Numbered from the stretch's first letter, positions 39,776 to 50,543 are shown. The stretch: 64,000 nt of DNA from CALBGR01 sp964499935 (GCA_964499935.1 CAZCMS010000001.1:62001-126000); one strand, 5' to 3'. The notes: generated by a model from the sequence alone, not told the origin. Numbers and translations are program-made.

Positions 39776-41688
39776 TGGCATTTGGAAAAAAGAAACAACC
39801 CCTCGATCCGGTCGCAATAGCACAAGCACAACAACTTGCAGAACAACAAGAAGTCGCTGCAGCATTTCAAAAGGGAATTACTGCGTTACGAGATTTTATT
39901 GCGCCAAGTTCTTTAGAGTTCCAATCATCATACTTCAATTTAGGCACACGGTTTGCACGCACATATTACGTATATGGCTACCCACGGCAAGTATATACAG
40001 GGTGGATTAGTGGCTTGGTAAATATTGACGAGGTTATGGATCTTTCTATCTACGTGTACCCTGTTGAGAGTCAGGTGGTACTCGATAACCTCAAGAAAAA
40101 GGTGACTCAACTCGAGGCTGGCCTACAACTCGATGCAGAAAAAGGTCGCATTCGTGACCCAGCTAAACAAGCTGCGATCTTAGACGCTGAAGAGATTCGA
40201 GACAAATTACAAGTCGGCGAAGAGCGATTCTTCCGCTTTGGCTTGTACTTCACTATTTATGCATCGTCTGTAGAAGAATTGGAATTCGTATCTCACAAAG
40301 TTGAGTCTATGCTTGGCCAACAGCTTATTTTTAGTAAGCCGGCAAGCGCACAACAAGAGCAGGGCCTTAATAGTACCGTTCCACAATTTATCGACCAGCT
40401 TCAGATTAGGCGCAATATGAGCACCGGTGCAATCAGCACAAGTTTTCCGTTTACTTCAGCTGATCTGAGCCAGGATAACGGTATTTTATATGGTATTAAC
40501 ATGCATAACTCAGGATTAGTAATTTTTGATCGATTCACGCTCGAAAACAGTAACTCTGTAGTCTTCGCTAAATCTGGCGCAGGTAAGAGTTTTGCGGTTA
40601 AGCTTGAAGCCTTGCGAAGTCTAATGTTTGGTACAGAAATATTTATCATTGACCCAGAAAACGAGTACGAACGCATGTGTGATGCTGTTGGTGGAGCATA
40701 CGTACGCCTGAGCCTTAACTCAGCGACACGCATCAATCCTTTTGATCTGCCAAAAGTAGTCGATGTAGAAGAAGCAGACAATGCACTACGTAGTAACCTT
40801 ATCACTTTGCACGGACTGTTTAGGTTAATGATGGGTGGCGCACAAGCACAGATGGTTGGTGGTGCAACAACCTTGACTCCCGCATTAACTCCTGCAGAAG
40901 AAGCTGATCTTGATGCCGCACTTATAGAAACATACGCAAAAGCCGGCATCACAAATGACCCCCTCACACACACCTCTCCACCACCAACAATTAGCGATCT
41001 ATACGATACGCTCCTACATATGGGTGGGTTTGGCCCACAACTTGCACAACGCTTACGTAAATATACTACGGGTACGTTTGCCGGGATATTTAGTCAACCT
41101 TCGAATATAAATATAGATAACCCTATGGTTGTGTTTAATGTTCGCGACCTCGAAGACGAGCTACGACCGGTAGCTATGTATATCGTATTAAATTACATCT
41201 GGAACAAAACTAAAACCGATCAAAGGCGACGCATGCTCGTCGTAGACGAAGCATGGCAACTCATGAAATATGAAGATTCTGCTAATTTCTTGTTCTCGCT
41301 CGCAAAACGTGCACGTAAATATAATTTAGGTATTACGACTATTTCTCAGGATGTTGAGGATTTTATGGGCAGTCGGATGGGTCGAGCAATTGTTGCAAAC
41401 GCAAGTATGCAATTATTACTTAAACAATCCCCGTCGGCGGTTGATGTTTTAAGTGATGTGTTTAAACTCACAAGCGAAGAAAAGAAGCGATTAAGCCAAT
41501 TCCCGGTTGGACAAGGATTATTCTTTGCAGGACAAAGCCACGTACATATACAGATCATCGCAAGCCCTACAGAGACCGGCCTAATCACTACAAATCCAGA
41601 TCAAATTCAGCAACTCAGCCAGGCAGGCAATATGGATCAATTAAGCGGGACGATTGATTTAAGTAATCAACTACATCCAGGCATGTAG
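39775..41688 (+). CDS. VirB4-like T4SS ATPase
   Basis: 637 residues. Walker A FAKSGAGKSFAVKLE (about 263-277), Walker B RMLVVDEAWQLMKYE (about 484-498), followed by ISQDVEDFM. It has the N-terminal VirB4 helical region as well, so together with the upstream gene the N-terminal module appears twice. It powers pilus assembly or substrate transport at the cytoplasmic face. Confidence 0.92.
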   Translation: MAFGKKKQPLDPVAIAQAQQLAEQQEVAAAFQKGITALRDFIAPSSLEFQSSYFNLGTRFARTYYVYGYPRQVYTGWISGLVNIDEVMDLSIYVYPVESQVVLDNLKKKVTQLEAGLQLDAEKGRIRDPAKQAAILDAEEIRDKLQVGEERFFRFGLYFTIYASSVEELEFVSHKVESMLGQQLIFSKPASAQQEQGLNSTVPQFIDQLQIRRNMSTGAISTSFPFTSADLSQDNGILYGINMHNSGLVIFDRFTLENSNSVVFAKSGAGKSFAVKLEALRSLMFGTEIFIIDPENEYERMCDAVGGAYVRLSLNSATRINPFDLPKVVDVEEADNALRSNLITLHGLFRLMMGGAQAQMVGGATTLTPALTPAEEADLDAALIETYAKAGITNDPLTHTSPPPTISDLYDTLLHMGGFGPQLAQRLRKYTTGTFAGIFSQPSNINIDNPMVVFNVRDLEDELRPVAMYIVLNYIWNKTKTDQRRRMLVVDEAWQLMKYEDSANFLFSLAKRARKYNLGITTISQDVEDFMGSRMGRAIVANASMQLLLKQSPSAVDVLSDVFKLTSEEKKRLSQFPVGQGLFFAGQSHVHIQIIASPTETGLITTNPDQIQQLSQAGNMDQLSGTIDLSNQLHPGM

Positions 41689-41729
41689 TTGTTATAATAG
41701 TTTCATAAGCAAGGGTAACTAATACTAAG

Positions 41730-44705
41730 ATGGCCGAACCATTACGCAACGGGGTGTACGACAGGAATGACGAAAATCCTGTTACAAGACCTGACCTACG
41801 AGCAATTGATGGCGGTGGAGAAACCACTGCGCCCCAACAAGGCCATTTGCGTTCTGTAGATGGGGGTGGTGAATCTACGTCGCAAAGTGGGAGTCAAACC
41901 ACTTCTGGTCGTCCAGATTTACGTCTCATTCGGGGCGGGGAGGAAGCTGCAGAGGATGGAGGTCAATCTGCCTCTGATAAAGTAGGTCGTGGATTTACGC
42001 TGTCGGATGAAGATAGAGAGTATCTAAAAAACCTCGGCATGCAAACCGGAAGAAAAGCCGGAACTGCAACACTCGCAAGGTTATCAAGTAAATTATTAAA
42101 TACAAAACAGGGCAGAATCGCAATCGTTGGATTTCTTGGTGGACTCATTGTTCCTGCAATTTTTCTTTATTTTATTCTGTCTGGGCCAATGCAGTTTGTA
42201 CAATTTGCTCAATTCTTGCAAAGAGCCCATTTCGTATCAGGACAAGCGTTTCTAGCCCATAGAGGCTCACTACTTCTTAAATACGCTCGAACTGCCGATA
42301 CTCCTATTGAGCGAAATATGGGCTATTTCGGTAATAAATTTGCTGATCATGCCGACAAAAAACTTAGGAATGCAGGAATTGAAACTGAATACAATAACCG
42401 ACGATTACAAAAACTCATTATAGATCCTTCTACCACTAAAGGAAAAATGGCGCTTGATAAAATAAGGGAAGGTGATTTTAATACTAACGAACTACCTAAA
42501 AATTCAAGTGGTAAAGTAGTTATAGAACTCGATTCAGGCACAGGATCTGCCAGACAACGTAGACACACCATAACAGCAATAGGAAATGTGCTTGATCTTG
42601 GTGTCATAAATGGCGCTATGACAAAGCGGGTGCTTAAATTAAGAGCAGCGGTCAGCTTTCATCCACTTAAAAATATCGCTAGAAATGCAGATGAATCCTT
42701 GCGTGACTACAGAGATAGAGTGAAAGAGGAGCGAGAGAAAAAAATAAAAACAGGCGTCCAGACTGGGCCAAAATCCACTACTACAGGGGCCGAGGTGGAC
42801 GGCGAGGGAAATGATATTACCGACCCAAAAATACGAGAGGCAGCAGAGCAAGCAAACGATATAACGAATGATTCTGGCACTCCAATTAATGAAAAGGTAG
42901 ATAAGCTAAAAAATAACCTTACGAAGGGTACTGGTGCTCTAGGTGTAGTTACAATGATTTGCGCTGTCAAAGGGTTGGGTGACGCTTCTGGCGAAGTGCA
43001 GAAAACAAATATTACGGAGCCTTTGATGCGAACAGGCGTAGAAGTATCTTCGATAGGATCACAAATACAAGCCAATAATAAAAATGTCAATATGGACGAA
43101 TTGGGTGCTCACTCTGAGTACCTATTTGATGATACAACGCAAACCTCATGGAAAGACGCACGCAGCATACAGGCAGAAGAGGGTGAAGAACTTACAGGAC
43201 CTGATATAGTTGACTCTTCTAGGCCTGGAAAATCAAAGCCTTGGTTTTTCGCAAAACTAGACTCAGTACTCAATCCCATACCAGGAGCAAATACCGCATG
43301 TTCAGCAGTGAACTCAACTGCTGGAGGTTTTATTATATCAGTTGGATCGGTAGTCCTAAATTCAGGTGGACCGTTTACCGCAGCACTGAATGCAGCTTCA
43401 GAGGGAGGGATGTATTTAGCTTCTCGGGTATTTATGGAGTCTATTCTCAGGTGGATTAGTGGCGAACAGGTAAATGTAGCTGCTGCAGGAGCAGACCTAG
43501 GGAATAATGCCAACTACGGATATTTACTCGCTGCTAATGAAGCGAGTCTGAGTTATGGTGGAGCAGAATTAAGCCAACCTCAGGTATTAGTTATCGATCA
43601 GGAACGTCATCAATCTGAAATAGATAGACAAAAAAATCAATCATACTATGCTCGATACATTGATCCTTTTAATAGCCAGTCTCTTCTTGCTAACTCTATG
43701 TCTAGAACAGTGTCTAGACAGACTGATTCGTTTGCCACTACAATGATTGGTTTACCAACTAATTTTATGAAGGACTTGAGTAAAAATATTAGTTCAATAT
43801 GGACCCCTAGGTCATACGCTGCGGAAACGTATGATTACGGATTTCCTGAATACGGATTTAGTATTGATGAAATTGATGACTCAAGATTCCAAGACCCTTA
43901 CGAAAATGCCCGACAAGTTGAGCCTCACCTCGAAGAATTGAACGAAAAATATGGCATACCGTGTTTTGGAACCACTGTAGATCCCAATACGTTTAGTATT
44001 GATAGTAATAAAAATGGAAGTATGGAGTATGGAAAAATACCTGATGAATGTAAAGATAGGAGCAATGAATTACTTGTTCGTTATAGATTCTATTTAGCTG
44101 ACATGACCGTGGCCAATTGCACAGCTAACTACGAGGGTATCGATGAGGAGGGCTGCAATTATGGTGACGAGTCAACAAGTCAAAGTGAAACACCTACCCA
44201 AGAAGTTGGCAATTCAACTTTTGATATTACGCAGCTAGAGAGCAATTCTGACCACATTGCATGTGGACCCGGAACAAAAGATCTCGGCAAGCAGAATGGC
44301 TATAAGGGAGGCAGATTAATAAAAATACGATTATGTGAAATACCAAATCTACCACAAAGCAGCGGATTTGGATCAACCAATGGCCATGCAACAACAAACT
44401 CCGTAGTATCTGGTGCAGTATACGCCATGGTTGAAGCAGCCAAAAAAGACGGAGTTACAATGAAGGCAACAAGTACTTTCCGAACAATGGCGGACCAACA
44501 ATCCCTTTGTCCGTGTGATGGAGTACGAGTCGGACGCCCAGGATACTCCAATCATCAACTTGGTGTTGCTATCGACTTTGGTGGAGACGGAACTTTGATG
44601 AATAAAAGTAATCCTATGTGGGTATGGCTTGATAAAAATGCTGAGAAATTCGGATACAAGCCATATGCAGCTGAAGATTGGCACTGGTCACCGTTTGGAA
44701 GCTAA
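41730..44705 (+). CDS. T4SS-linked membrane protein with D,D-carboxypeptidase (VanY-type) domain
   Basis: 991 residues. Cytoplasmic Gly/Arg-rich tail (1-130) with repeated LR(A/S/L)(I/V)DGGGE-type motifs, one transmembrane helix (about 131-160), a long extracytoplasmic region with further hydrophobic stretches (about 505-570), and a C-terminal M15 peptidase domain (about 870-991): SNHQLGVAIDFGG and EDWHWSPFGS supply the zinc-binding His/Asp/His set. It probably remodels peptidoglycan around the secretion apparatus, of the cell itself or of a host. Confidence 0.82.
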   Translation: MAEPLRNGVYDRNDENPVTRPDLRAIDGGGETTAPQQGHLRSVDGGGESTSQSGSQTTSGRPDLRLIRGGEEAAEDGGQSASDKVGRGFTLSDEDREYLKNLGMQTGRKAGTATLARLSSKLLNTKQGRIAIVGFLGGLIVPAIFLYFILSGPMQFVQFAQFLQRAHFVSGQAFLAHRGSLLLKYARTADTPIERNMGYFGNKFADHADKKLRNAGIETEYNNRRLQKLIIDPSTTKGKMALDKIREGDFNTNELPKNSSGKVVIELDSGTGSARQRRHTITAIGNVLDLGVINGAMTKRVLKLRAAVSFHPLKNIARNADESLRDYRDRVKEEREKKIKTGVQTGPKSTTTGAEVDGEGNDITDPKIREAAEQANDITNDSGTPINEKVDKLKNNLTKGTGALGVVTMICAVKGLGDASGEVQKTNITEPLMRTGVEVSSIGSQIQANNKNVNMDELGAHSEYLFDDTTQTSWKDARSIQAEEGEELTGPDIVDSSRPGKSKPWFFAKLDSVLNPIPGANTACSAVNSTAGGFIISVGSVVLNSGGPFTAALNAASEGGMYLASRVFMESILRWISGEQVNVAAAGADLGNNANYGYLLAANEASLSYGGAELSQPQVLVIDQERHQSEIDRQKNQSYYARYIDPFNSQSLLANSMSRTVSRQTDSFATTMIGLPTNFMKDLSKNISSIWTPRSYAAETYDYGFPEYGFSIDEIDDSRFQDPYENARQVEPHLEELNEKYGIPCFGTTVDPNTFSIDSNKNGSMEYGKIPDECKDRSNELLVRYRFYLADMTVANCTANYEGIDEEGCNYGDESTSQSETPTQEVGNSTFDITQLESNSDHIACGPGTKDLGKQNGYKGGRLIKIRLCEIPNLPQSSGFGSTNGHATTNSVVSGAVYAMVEAAKKDGVTMKATSTFRTMADQQSLCPCDGVRVGRPGYSNHQLGVAIDFGGDGTLMNKSNPMWVWLDKNAEKFGYKPYAAEDWHWSPFGS

Positions 44706-44708
44706 ACT

Positions 44709-47507
44709 ATGAAAAAAAGATATACACATTACAAAAATTTTGATCGCGCTACTGTAATCGGAGGTGCTGTTTCTCGTGCATTAAGTGCATTACATAAAAC
44801 CACGTACATTAAAAGGATTGTAAGAGTAGTAGGTGTATTTTTATTAACTTTTTTGCTTTTATTCTCACAGACTGCAGCAATTACTTACGCTATAGATGAC
44901 AAACAAAGAGATGTCTACCGAGAGAAAATAACCGATTTTGATGTTAACTCTTGTGACCCAACAGACGAGTCCAATAATGGAAGTACGGAACCTGAAAGCA
45001 GTGGTGCATCCTCTGGTACGCAGTACAAAGCCGTGGGAGATATCCCTGCCGAAGGAAAAACAATTGGAGCGAGTATTTACGGCGGTACCTATCGTGACGG
45101 AAAGTTTATACCCACCAACAAGAACCAAGATCCACAAGGTAAAAATGGTTCAAGTGATGACTCAGGTATAGGCAACCACGATAATGTGCTCGCTGGAACA
45201 GCCTCGTACGCTGAATTAAGTACCGGAGGAGGTAGCTTTAACGCACTTGGAAATCTCCCAAACGGAACAAAACTGGAAATAACATACAAAGGACGAGTTG
45301 TTGTTGCAGAGAAGGGTGATGTTGGTGGCGGAGGAGGAGATGTAAAAGGTAAACCTCGCGCTATCGACCTGTGGTGGGAGCTCGCTCAAGTAATGGGCTT
45401 TAAAGACGGGCTAGACGTCGTTACAGTACGTGGTGTAGCCGATGACACACCTTTAACACCTATTAATGGAACAGCTACTGAAGCAACTTCAGATGAAAAC
45501 GCAGCAGAAGGACTGTGTATATGTTCGGATGGCTCAATTGCTGATATTGAATCTTCCGGAGGAGATAAAGGCGAATTACAAATGTATAATAGTGGACTCC
45601 CTGGTGCAAATGGTTCGGGGAGAGGAGAATTCATATTAGAACAGTGGGCAATTCATGTATTAAAGGCTATTGCGCAAATTAATGGTGTTTCTGAAAACAA
45701 CACCGTCACTAAACAACACGTACTGGGTTTACTAGCCTTTGCGTTAGGTGAAGGTGGTGATATTAATAATCCCCAAAAATACAATCCCCTTAACCTTGGT
45801 AGTTGGACAGAGTACGTTGATGGTGGCAGCAGGTCAGATGGTGTTCAGTCATTTAAATCGTTCGATGCAGGGGTAACCCCAGTGGCACGGCAGATGTCAA
45901 TTGGCACTCAAAACCGACTCGCTAAGGTGCTTATAAAGCAAGACTCAACGGCTGAAGACTTCTTAAAAGCGCTTACATATTACGATAAGTATCCAGGCAA
46001 TAAATTCTGGGCAGGAGCTTCTGTAGGTAGACAAGAAGCGTACTATAGCGAACGTATTTCGCTCCTCAATCAGGTAAAAAGTGGCTACGAAACTATTGCA
46101 GCATACACTATTGGTACTCCTAATTTCCTTGACCAACCAAGAAACTCAAGAAAACCTGAATTACTCCAGTTTAAAGGTAATGAAATGGCAGGAGAAAGTG
46201 GTGGTGGCTCCTTTAGTGGTGGCGGAACATGCACCCCACCATGTCCTCCAGAAGAATCCGGCGATGCTACGGGGGCAAGCACAAATCCAAATGACTGGAC
46301 CAAGCTATACGAGGGAGCTAATCGTACAAAAGTAAATGCAATGGCTCATGGAGACCTTAGTTCACCAAAAGCGCTTGTTATTCATTACACTGAGTCATCA
46401 AACACCAGTGATGGCGAGGGCCAAGGCTTATTAGACTTCTTTTATAGTCAGCGTAATGGTACACAAACCGGAGTTCAATTCAGTATTGGTAAAGACGGAA
46501 AGATCTATCAGTACTACCCGCTTGACGCTATGAAGAAAACATATCACGTAGGCGCAGCAAATGGTCGAGCAATTGGTATCGAAATAAATGGCGCAGACGG
46601 AAAGGAGTTAATAAATAATAGTAAGCAATTTAAGTCTGTTGTGGCTCTATCTAAATATCTATGTGATTACTATAAGATACCTTGTGATGATCCAAAGGGT
46701 GATATCACAAATGATTCTGCAAGTAATGCGCAGGGCTTACTAGGGCACAGTGAAACACCTGGCAATGACCATCATGACCCTGACACATACTACAGTGGTG
46801 GATTCCCGCATAAAGAATCGAATGTGAAAAGACTTTCTGACGATAAGCCATGGGCAGCATCTGACCGAAAAGACTCGAAGAAGCATGGCTATATGAAGAA
46901 ATTGCGACAAGCAATGGGTCTCAATCCTACTCCTGGAGCTTCGGGTAGCAGCGCAAGCACTTCCTCCGATGATAGTGATACTAGCGGAAAAAACTGCCAA
47001 GATACAATTCCTTTAAGTGGTGATGTGGCCGATGGGTCTAGAAAAGAGTTGGCAGCTATGATTCTTGAGTCAAAAAATATTGCTTGGCAAACAGATAAAA
47101 ATCCAATTCAAACTATCGCTAATGGAGGCGACAGTGTTGTAACTACACCACTCTTGAAACTTATCGCCAGTTTAGGTAAAGATCATAAATTTACTATCAC
47201 TTCTTTGGTTCGCGCAGGCGATACAGGTAGCAATCACTCTGCTGGAAAGGCAGTAGATATAGGTGGTGGCGCCGGAGTAGATGGACAAACATTTGATTAT
47301 GAAGGAGTAGATCCTAAGGTCGTACGGTTTATTACTAGCGCCAATAACATTCAAAAACAACTTGGAACAACCTGTGGAATGGGCTTACCAAATAATCAGT
47401 ACGTTGCAATAATGGACTCTAAAGATAAAAAGTGTACACGAGGCCTCGACAAGGGAACAGGCGCACATATTCACCTGTCTGTTGGCGGTGGGAAGGGAGG
47501 GTTTTAA
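44709..47507 (+). CDS. Multidomain peptidoglycan hydrolase (RlpA-like, lysozyme-like, amidase, M15-like)
   Basis: 932 residues. Membrane anchor or signal (about 38-62); an RlpA-like double-psi barrel (about 158-240, VLAGTASYAELSTGGG); a lysozyme/glucosaminidase-like region (about 320-455, LLAFALGEGGDINNPQKYNP); an N-acetylmuramoyl-L-alanine amidase_2 domain (about 540-700; ALVIHYTESS, AIGIEING, LLGHSETPGNDHHDPD); and a C-terminal domain with NHSAGKAVDIGGG and GAHIHLSVGGG. It begins 4 bp after the VanY-type gene and overlaps the next start. It is an apparent cell-wall puncturing enzyme of the T4SS. Confidence 0.85.
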   Translation: MKKRYTHYKNFDRATVIGGAVSRALSALHKTTYIKRIVRVVGVFLLTFLLLFSQTAAITYAIDDKQRDVYREKITDFDVNSCDPTDESNNGSTEPESSGASSGTQYKAVGDIPAEGKTIGASIYGGTYRDGKFIPTNKNQDPQGKNGSSDDSGIGNHDNVLAGTASYAELSTGGGSFNALGNLPNGTKLEITYKGRVVVAEKGDVGGGGGDVKGKPRAIDLWWELAQVMGFKDGLDVVTVRGVADDTPLTPINGTATEATSDENAAEGLCICSDGSIADIESSGGDKGELQMYNSGLPGANGSGRGEFILEQWAIHVLKAIAQINGVSENNTVTKQHVLGLLAFALGEGGDINNPQKYNPLNLGSWTEYVDGGSRSDGVQSFKSFDAGVTPVARQMSIGTQNRLAKVLIKQDSTAEDFLKALTYYDKYPGNKFWAGASVGRQEAYYSERISLLNQVKSGYETIAAYTIGTPNFLDQPRNSRKPELLQFKGNEMAGESGGGSFSGGGTCTPPCPPEESGDATGASTNPNDWTKLYEGANRTKVNAMAHGDLSSPKALVIHYTESSNTSDGEGQGLLDFFYSQRNGTQTGVQFSIGKDGKIYQYYPLDAMKKTYHVGAANGRAIGIEINGADGKELINNSKQFKSVVALSKYLCDYYKIPCDDPKGDITNDSASNAQGLLGHSETPGNDHHDPDTYYSGGFPHKESNVKRLSDDKPWAASDRKDSKKHGYMKKLRQAMGLNPTPGASGSSASTSSDDSDTSGKNCQDTIPLSGDVADGSRKELAAMILESKNIAWQTDKNPIQTIANGGDSVVTTPLLKLIASLGKDHKFTITSLVRAGDTGSNHSAGKAVDIGGGAGVDGQTFDYEGVDPKVVRFITSANNIQKQLGTTCGMGLPNNQYVAIMDSKDKKCTRGLDKGTGAHIHLSVGGGKGGF

Positions 47508-48103
47508 TGTACGTGTCAGGAAATTCTTTCGTCATCTCTAAAAAAAGAGTAGCAACTGTCATAGCAATCCTATGTGGAGTACTTCTGCTTTCTTTTGGCG
47601 TATACTGGTTCACCCACTACACAAGAGTATCGATCAAGAATGAGGGGTCAATTCCATTTATATTAACGATAGGTGGCAACGAAAAGAATATAAAAGGCGA
47701 CACTTCACTATGGGTAAAAAATGGCTCATATTTATATCAGGGAGTGGGAAAACCAGACAAAACTGAAATATCCATCGTAAATACTTTAGACACAGACACC
47801 ACCACAGAACTAGTATTCAATTACACTATTTATACTAACGCTGCAATACGGGATACACTATGTAAATCCATAAACCAACAATCTTGCAACATACAAGCAG
47901 ATCAACTAAACGTTACTTTTGTTGAAGATTATAATTGGGTAGTAGTGAAACAAAGTGCACCAAATACCGATGACCGCTGGGCAGTACTACAGTTACAAAA
48001 TGGTAAATGGGAAGTAAGATTTAAACCAGAATCTAATACGGGTAACTTGGGGTTACTAGGGGTATTTCCATCATCAGTAGGGGAGGTGATTCGTGAAAAT
48101 TAA
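47507..48103 (+). CDS. Single-pass membrane protein in T4SS operon
   Basis: 198 residues from ATG 47507, overlapping the previous TAA; the frame is open further upstream. One transmembrane helix (about 17-38, TVIAILCGVLLLSFGVYWFT), then a beta-rich extracytoplasmic domain (IPFILTIGGNEKNIKGDTSL). The 3' end overlaps the next gene. No family was recognised. Confidence 0.75.
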   Translation: MYVSGNSFVISKKRVATVIAILCGVLLLSFGVYWFTHYTRVSIKNEGSIPFILTIGGNEKNIKGDTSLWVKNGSYLYQGVGKPDKTEISIVNTLDTDTTTELVFNYTIYTNAAIRDTLCKSINQQSCNIQADQLNVTFVEDYNWVVVKQSAPNTDDRWAVLQLQNGKWEVRFKPESNTGNLGLLGVFPSSVGEVIREN

Positions 48104-49505
48104 TAAAAAAATAATTGTAGCTATACTGTTTTTTATTATCGCTGGAGGTGTTATTGGATTGCTTATTACGAAGCAAAAACCAGTTGAGAAAACACCATTA
48201 TCTAACGTATCTTCAAACGTATTTTTCCCGTGGTATCACAATAACGATATGTACTACTTTACTGGATCTTCATTTGCAAAATACGATTTAACTAACAACA
48301 AAACGACTCGACTTAGTAACTTTATGTACATAAACAGTGAACTCAGTTCAGTGAGCTGGACGGAGAAAAGCGTATTATTCAATGTACCAGAAGTGAAAGA
48401 TGATATGTTCTCCCAGGCAGTAAACCAGTTTAGACCACACGGTGATGATGATATTACTTCTGCTCCTATATCATTGTCTTCTGCCGATAATCACTGGTGG
48501 AGATACGATCTGACAACTAATGAGTTGCAGTTGTTATTTTTTAGCGGAGCTGATGAATGCACTACTATACAAGAAAATGAAGGCTATATCGTATGCTCAA
48601 GACCTTACAGGGGTAGCCAGCTGGAAACAGAAATAAAAACCTACAATATAGCAACTGGCGAACTCAACACAGCCTTTATTAATAAGTCACCTGTGTACGA
48701 TATTGATATTCGTAATGGAAAACTGTACTACATTTCATCTGATCTACAGGGAGTGGAATCTATCCACACACGATCTCTCAACGCTCCAGAGAAAGAAAAC
48801 ACAGTCTACACAAGCAAGGAGACGATTGTATCGTTTGTAGTAACTCAAAACGACGATAAACTTTTAGTTCAGGAAGTGAAGAAAACTAAAAATTCATCAG
48901 ACATACACTCCGATCATGATCACTCTAACACCTCAACTGAACCAATTTCACAAGATTTACTTTTACTATCCGCAAAAGACGGTAAGAAAATCGCTAATAC
49001 ATCTATTGAGTCTCCTATGGGTGAATTGGGTGCAAATAAAAACACTCTGTATTTTTCGTCTGCAAACGGGGTGGTCATTGAATCTGTTAATGACACGCTG
49101 GAGAAAAGTGATAGTATTAATGAACCTCCGAGTGGATTAATTACGGTCTTTAAAAATGCACAATATGTGTATGCCATCAGTAATGAGGGAACTTTTTACA
49201 CAACATATCAAGGAGGAACTCCAGAGAGTGATAGTACATTCACAGCCATGGGTGACGATGCAGGATCATTCTACATCGATAATACCGATGACCAAGATCA
49301 AACTCCAGTATATTTGTATGATGCAACAAAAGGATTTATCGCAAACTCGGAAACAGTAAGCCAATTTCTTATATCAAAAGGATTCGACCCAAATGTATTT
49401 AATCTTGGGTGGGTTATTGATAGTACTGCGAACGAAATCCCCTTGGATCAACCAGTCAAAATCCTCACTACTCCCGATCAACCGGAATTACATTCGCATC
49501 ATTAG
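48093..49505 (+). CDS. Membrane-anchored beta-propeller-like protein in T4SS operon
   Basis: 470 residues from GTG 48093 with GGGGAGG upstream. N-terminal anchor (about 5-24). The remainder shows repeated strand patterns such as DIDIRNGKLYYISSDLQG and GEIxTxN-like blades, suggesting a six- or seven-bladed propeller. A His/Asp-rich loop (SDIHSDHDHSN, about 271-281) could bind metal. Last gene of the operon; it may scaffold the apparatus outside the cell. Confidence 0.72.
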   Translation: MKINKKIIVAILFFIIAGGVIGLLITKQKPVEKTPLSNVSSNVFFPWYHNNDMYYFTGSSFAKYDLTNNKTTRLSNFMYINSELSSVSWTEKSVLFNVPEVKDDMFSQAVNQFRPHGDDDITSAPISLSSADNHWWRYDLTTNELQLLFFSGADECTTIQENEGYIVCSRPYRGSQLETEIKTYNIATGELNTAFINKSPVYDIDIRNGKLYYISSDLQGVESIHTRSLNAPEKENTVYTSKETIVSFVVTQNDDKLLVQEVKKTKNSSDIHSDHDHSNTSTEPISQDLLLLSAKDGKKIANTSIESPMGELGANKNTLYFSSANGVVIESVNDTLEKSDSINEPPSGLITVFKNAQYVYAISNEGTFYTTYQGGTPESDSTFTAMGDDAGSFYIDNTDDQDQTPVYLYDATKGFIANSETVSQFLISKGFDPNVFNLGWVIDSTANEIPLDQPVKILTTPDQPELHSHH

Positions 49506-50532
49506 TAAAATGCTCGATCACCACGTCTGCATCTGTGGTAGTAATAATACTTTGGTATGACTCCAGAAATGATACAAGTGCTTGTCGTCTTTTACCGTCG
49601 AGTTCGCTAAACACATCGTCAAATAACAAAATTGGGCGCTTACCGTTAGCGTCTTCTATAAACTTTGCTTCCAGCATTTTCAGCACCAAAATTAACGTTC
49701 GTATTTCGCCCCGCGACGCCACATCACTCACAAGCCTATCGTTTATATGTACTGTAACGTCTTCTCGATGCGGCCCACGGCACGTAAAACCTAAAGCTAT
49801 GTCTCTATCTAACATTTTCTCTAAGGCGCTTAAAAAGCTTGTTTCATACGTTTGTAGTGGTATCGGGCTGCTGTATGTAAACTTTACCGTAGTTGGCACA
49901 CCTGATATCTCACTATAAAGTGCGCTAATGTTTTGATTAATTTTCTCTATGACCTCGAGTCGATCTGCAACAATTTTTCCAGCCAGCTCGCTCAGTCGAA
50001 GGTTCCATACAAATAGCTCCTCTGCTTGAGGTCTTCTAGGTCGCTTCAGTAAAGCATTTCTTTGGGCAAGCACACGCTTGTAATTTCGTAGTATCGATGA
50101 ATAGTTCGGTGATGTCTGCGTAATAAGATTGTCTAGAAAATTTCTCCGCAACTCAGGGCTACCACTCAGAAGTAGTAGGTGATTAGGCTCAAACAACACA
50201 ACAGGATACAATTTTGCACTCGAAAGTCGTTTATATATTTTTCCCTCTATGTCGTAGACTTTCTCTGTCGCACCATCTTCTTTTCCAGATATTTTTACGA
50301 CCCTTAGCTCGTGTTGCATGCCAATATCTATTCTTGTCCAAGGACTTCCAGATTTTCTTAATTCTTTATCTGAAGCTTTAAAAGAACTGCCTTGTAACGC
50401 TAGTTGAACACTCTCAATAATAGTAGTTTTTCCACTCGCATTTGGCCCAACAATAATATTTACACCAGGTTCAAACTCAAATGACCCGTCAGTGTACGAA
50501 CGAAAATTTTGAAGACGTACATATGTTAGCAT
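49468..50532 (-). CDS. recF: DNA repair protein RecF
   Basis: 354 residues. Walker A GPNASGKTTIIE (about 30-41) in an SMC-like ATPase, the RecF N-terminal LTYVRLQNFRSY, and the Walker B region PILLFDDVFSELD near 305-317. It loads RecA at gaps. It overlaps the 3' end of the convergent T4SS gene by 38 bp and lies 11 bp downstream of dnaN, in the usual origin order. Confidence 0.93.
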   Translation of the reverse strand: MLTYVRLQNFRSYTDGSFEFEPGVNIIVGPNASGKTTIIESVQLALQGSSFKASDKELRKSGSPWTRIDIGMQHELRVVKISGKEDGATEKVYDIEGKIYKRLSSAKLYPVVLFEPNHLLLLSGSPELRRNFLDNLITQTSPNYSSILRNYKRVLAQRNALLKRPRRPQAEELFVWNLRLSELAGKIVADRLEVIEKINQNISALYSEISGVPTTVKFTYSSPIPLQTYETSFLSALEKMLDRDIALGFTCRGPHREDVTVHINDRLVSDVASRGEIRTLILVLKMLEAKFIEDANGKRPILLFDDVFSELDGKRRQALVSFLESYQSIITTTDADVVIEHFTNDANVIPVDRE

Positions 50533-50543
50533 GTACTCTTATT

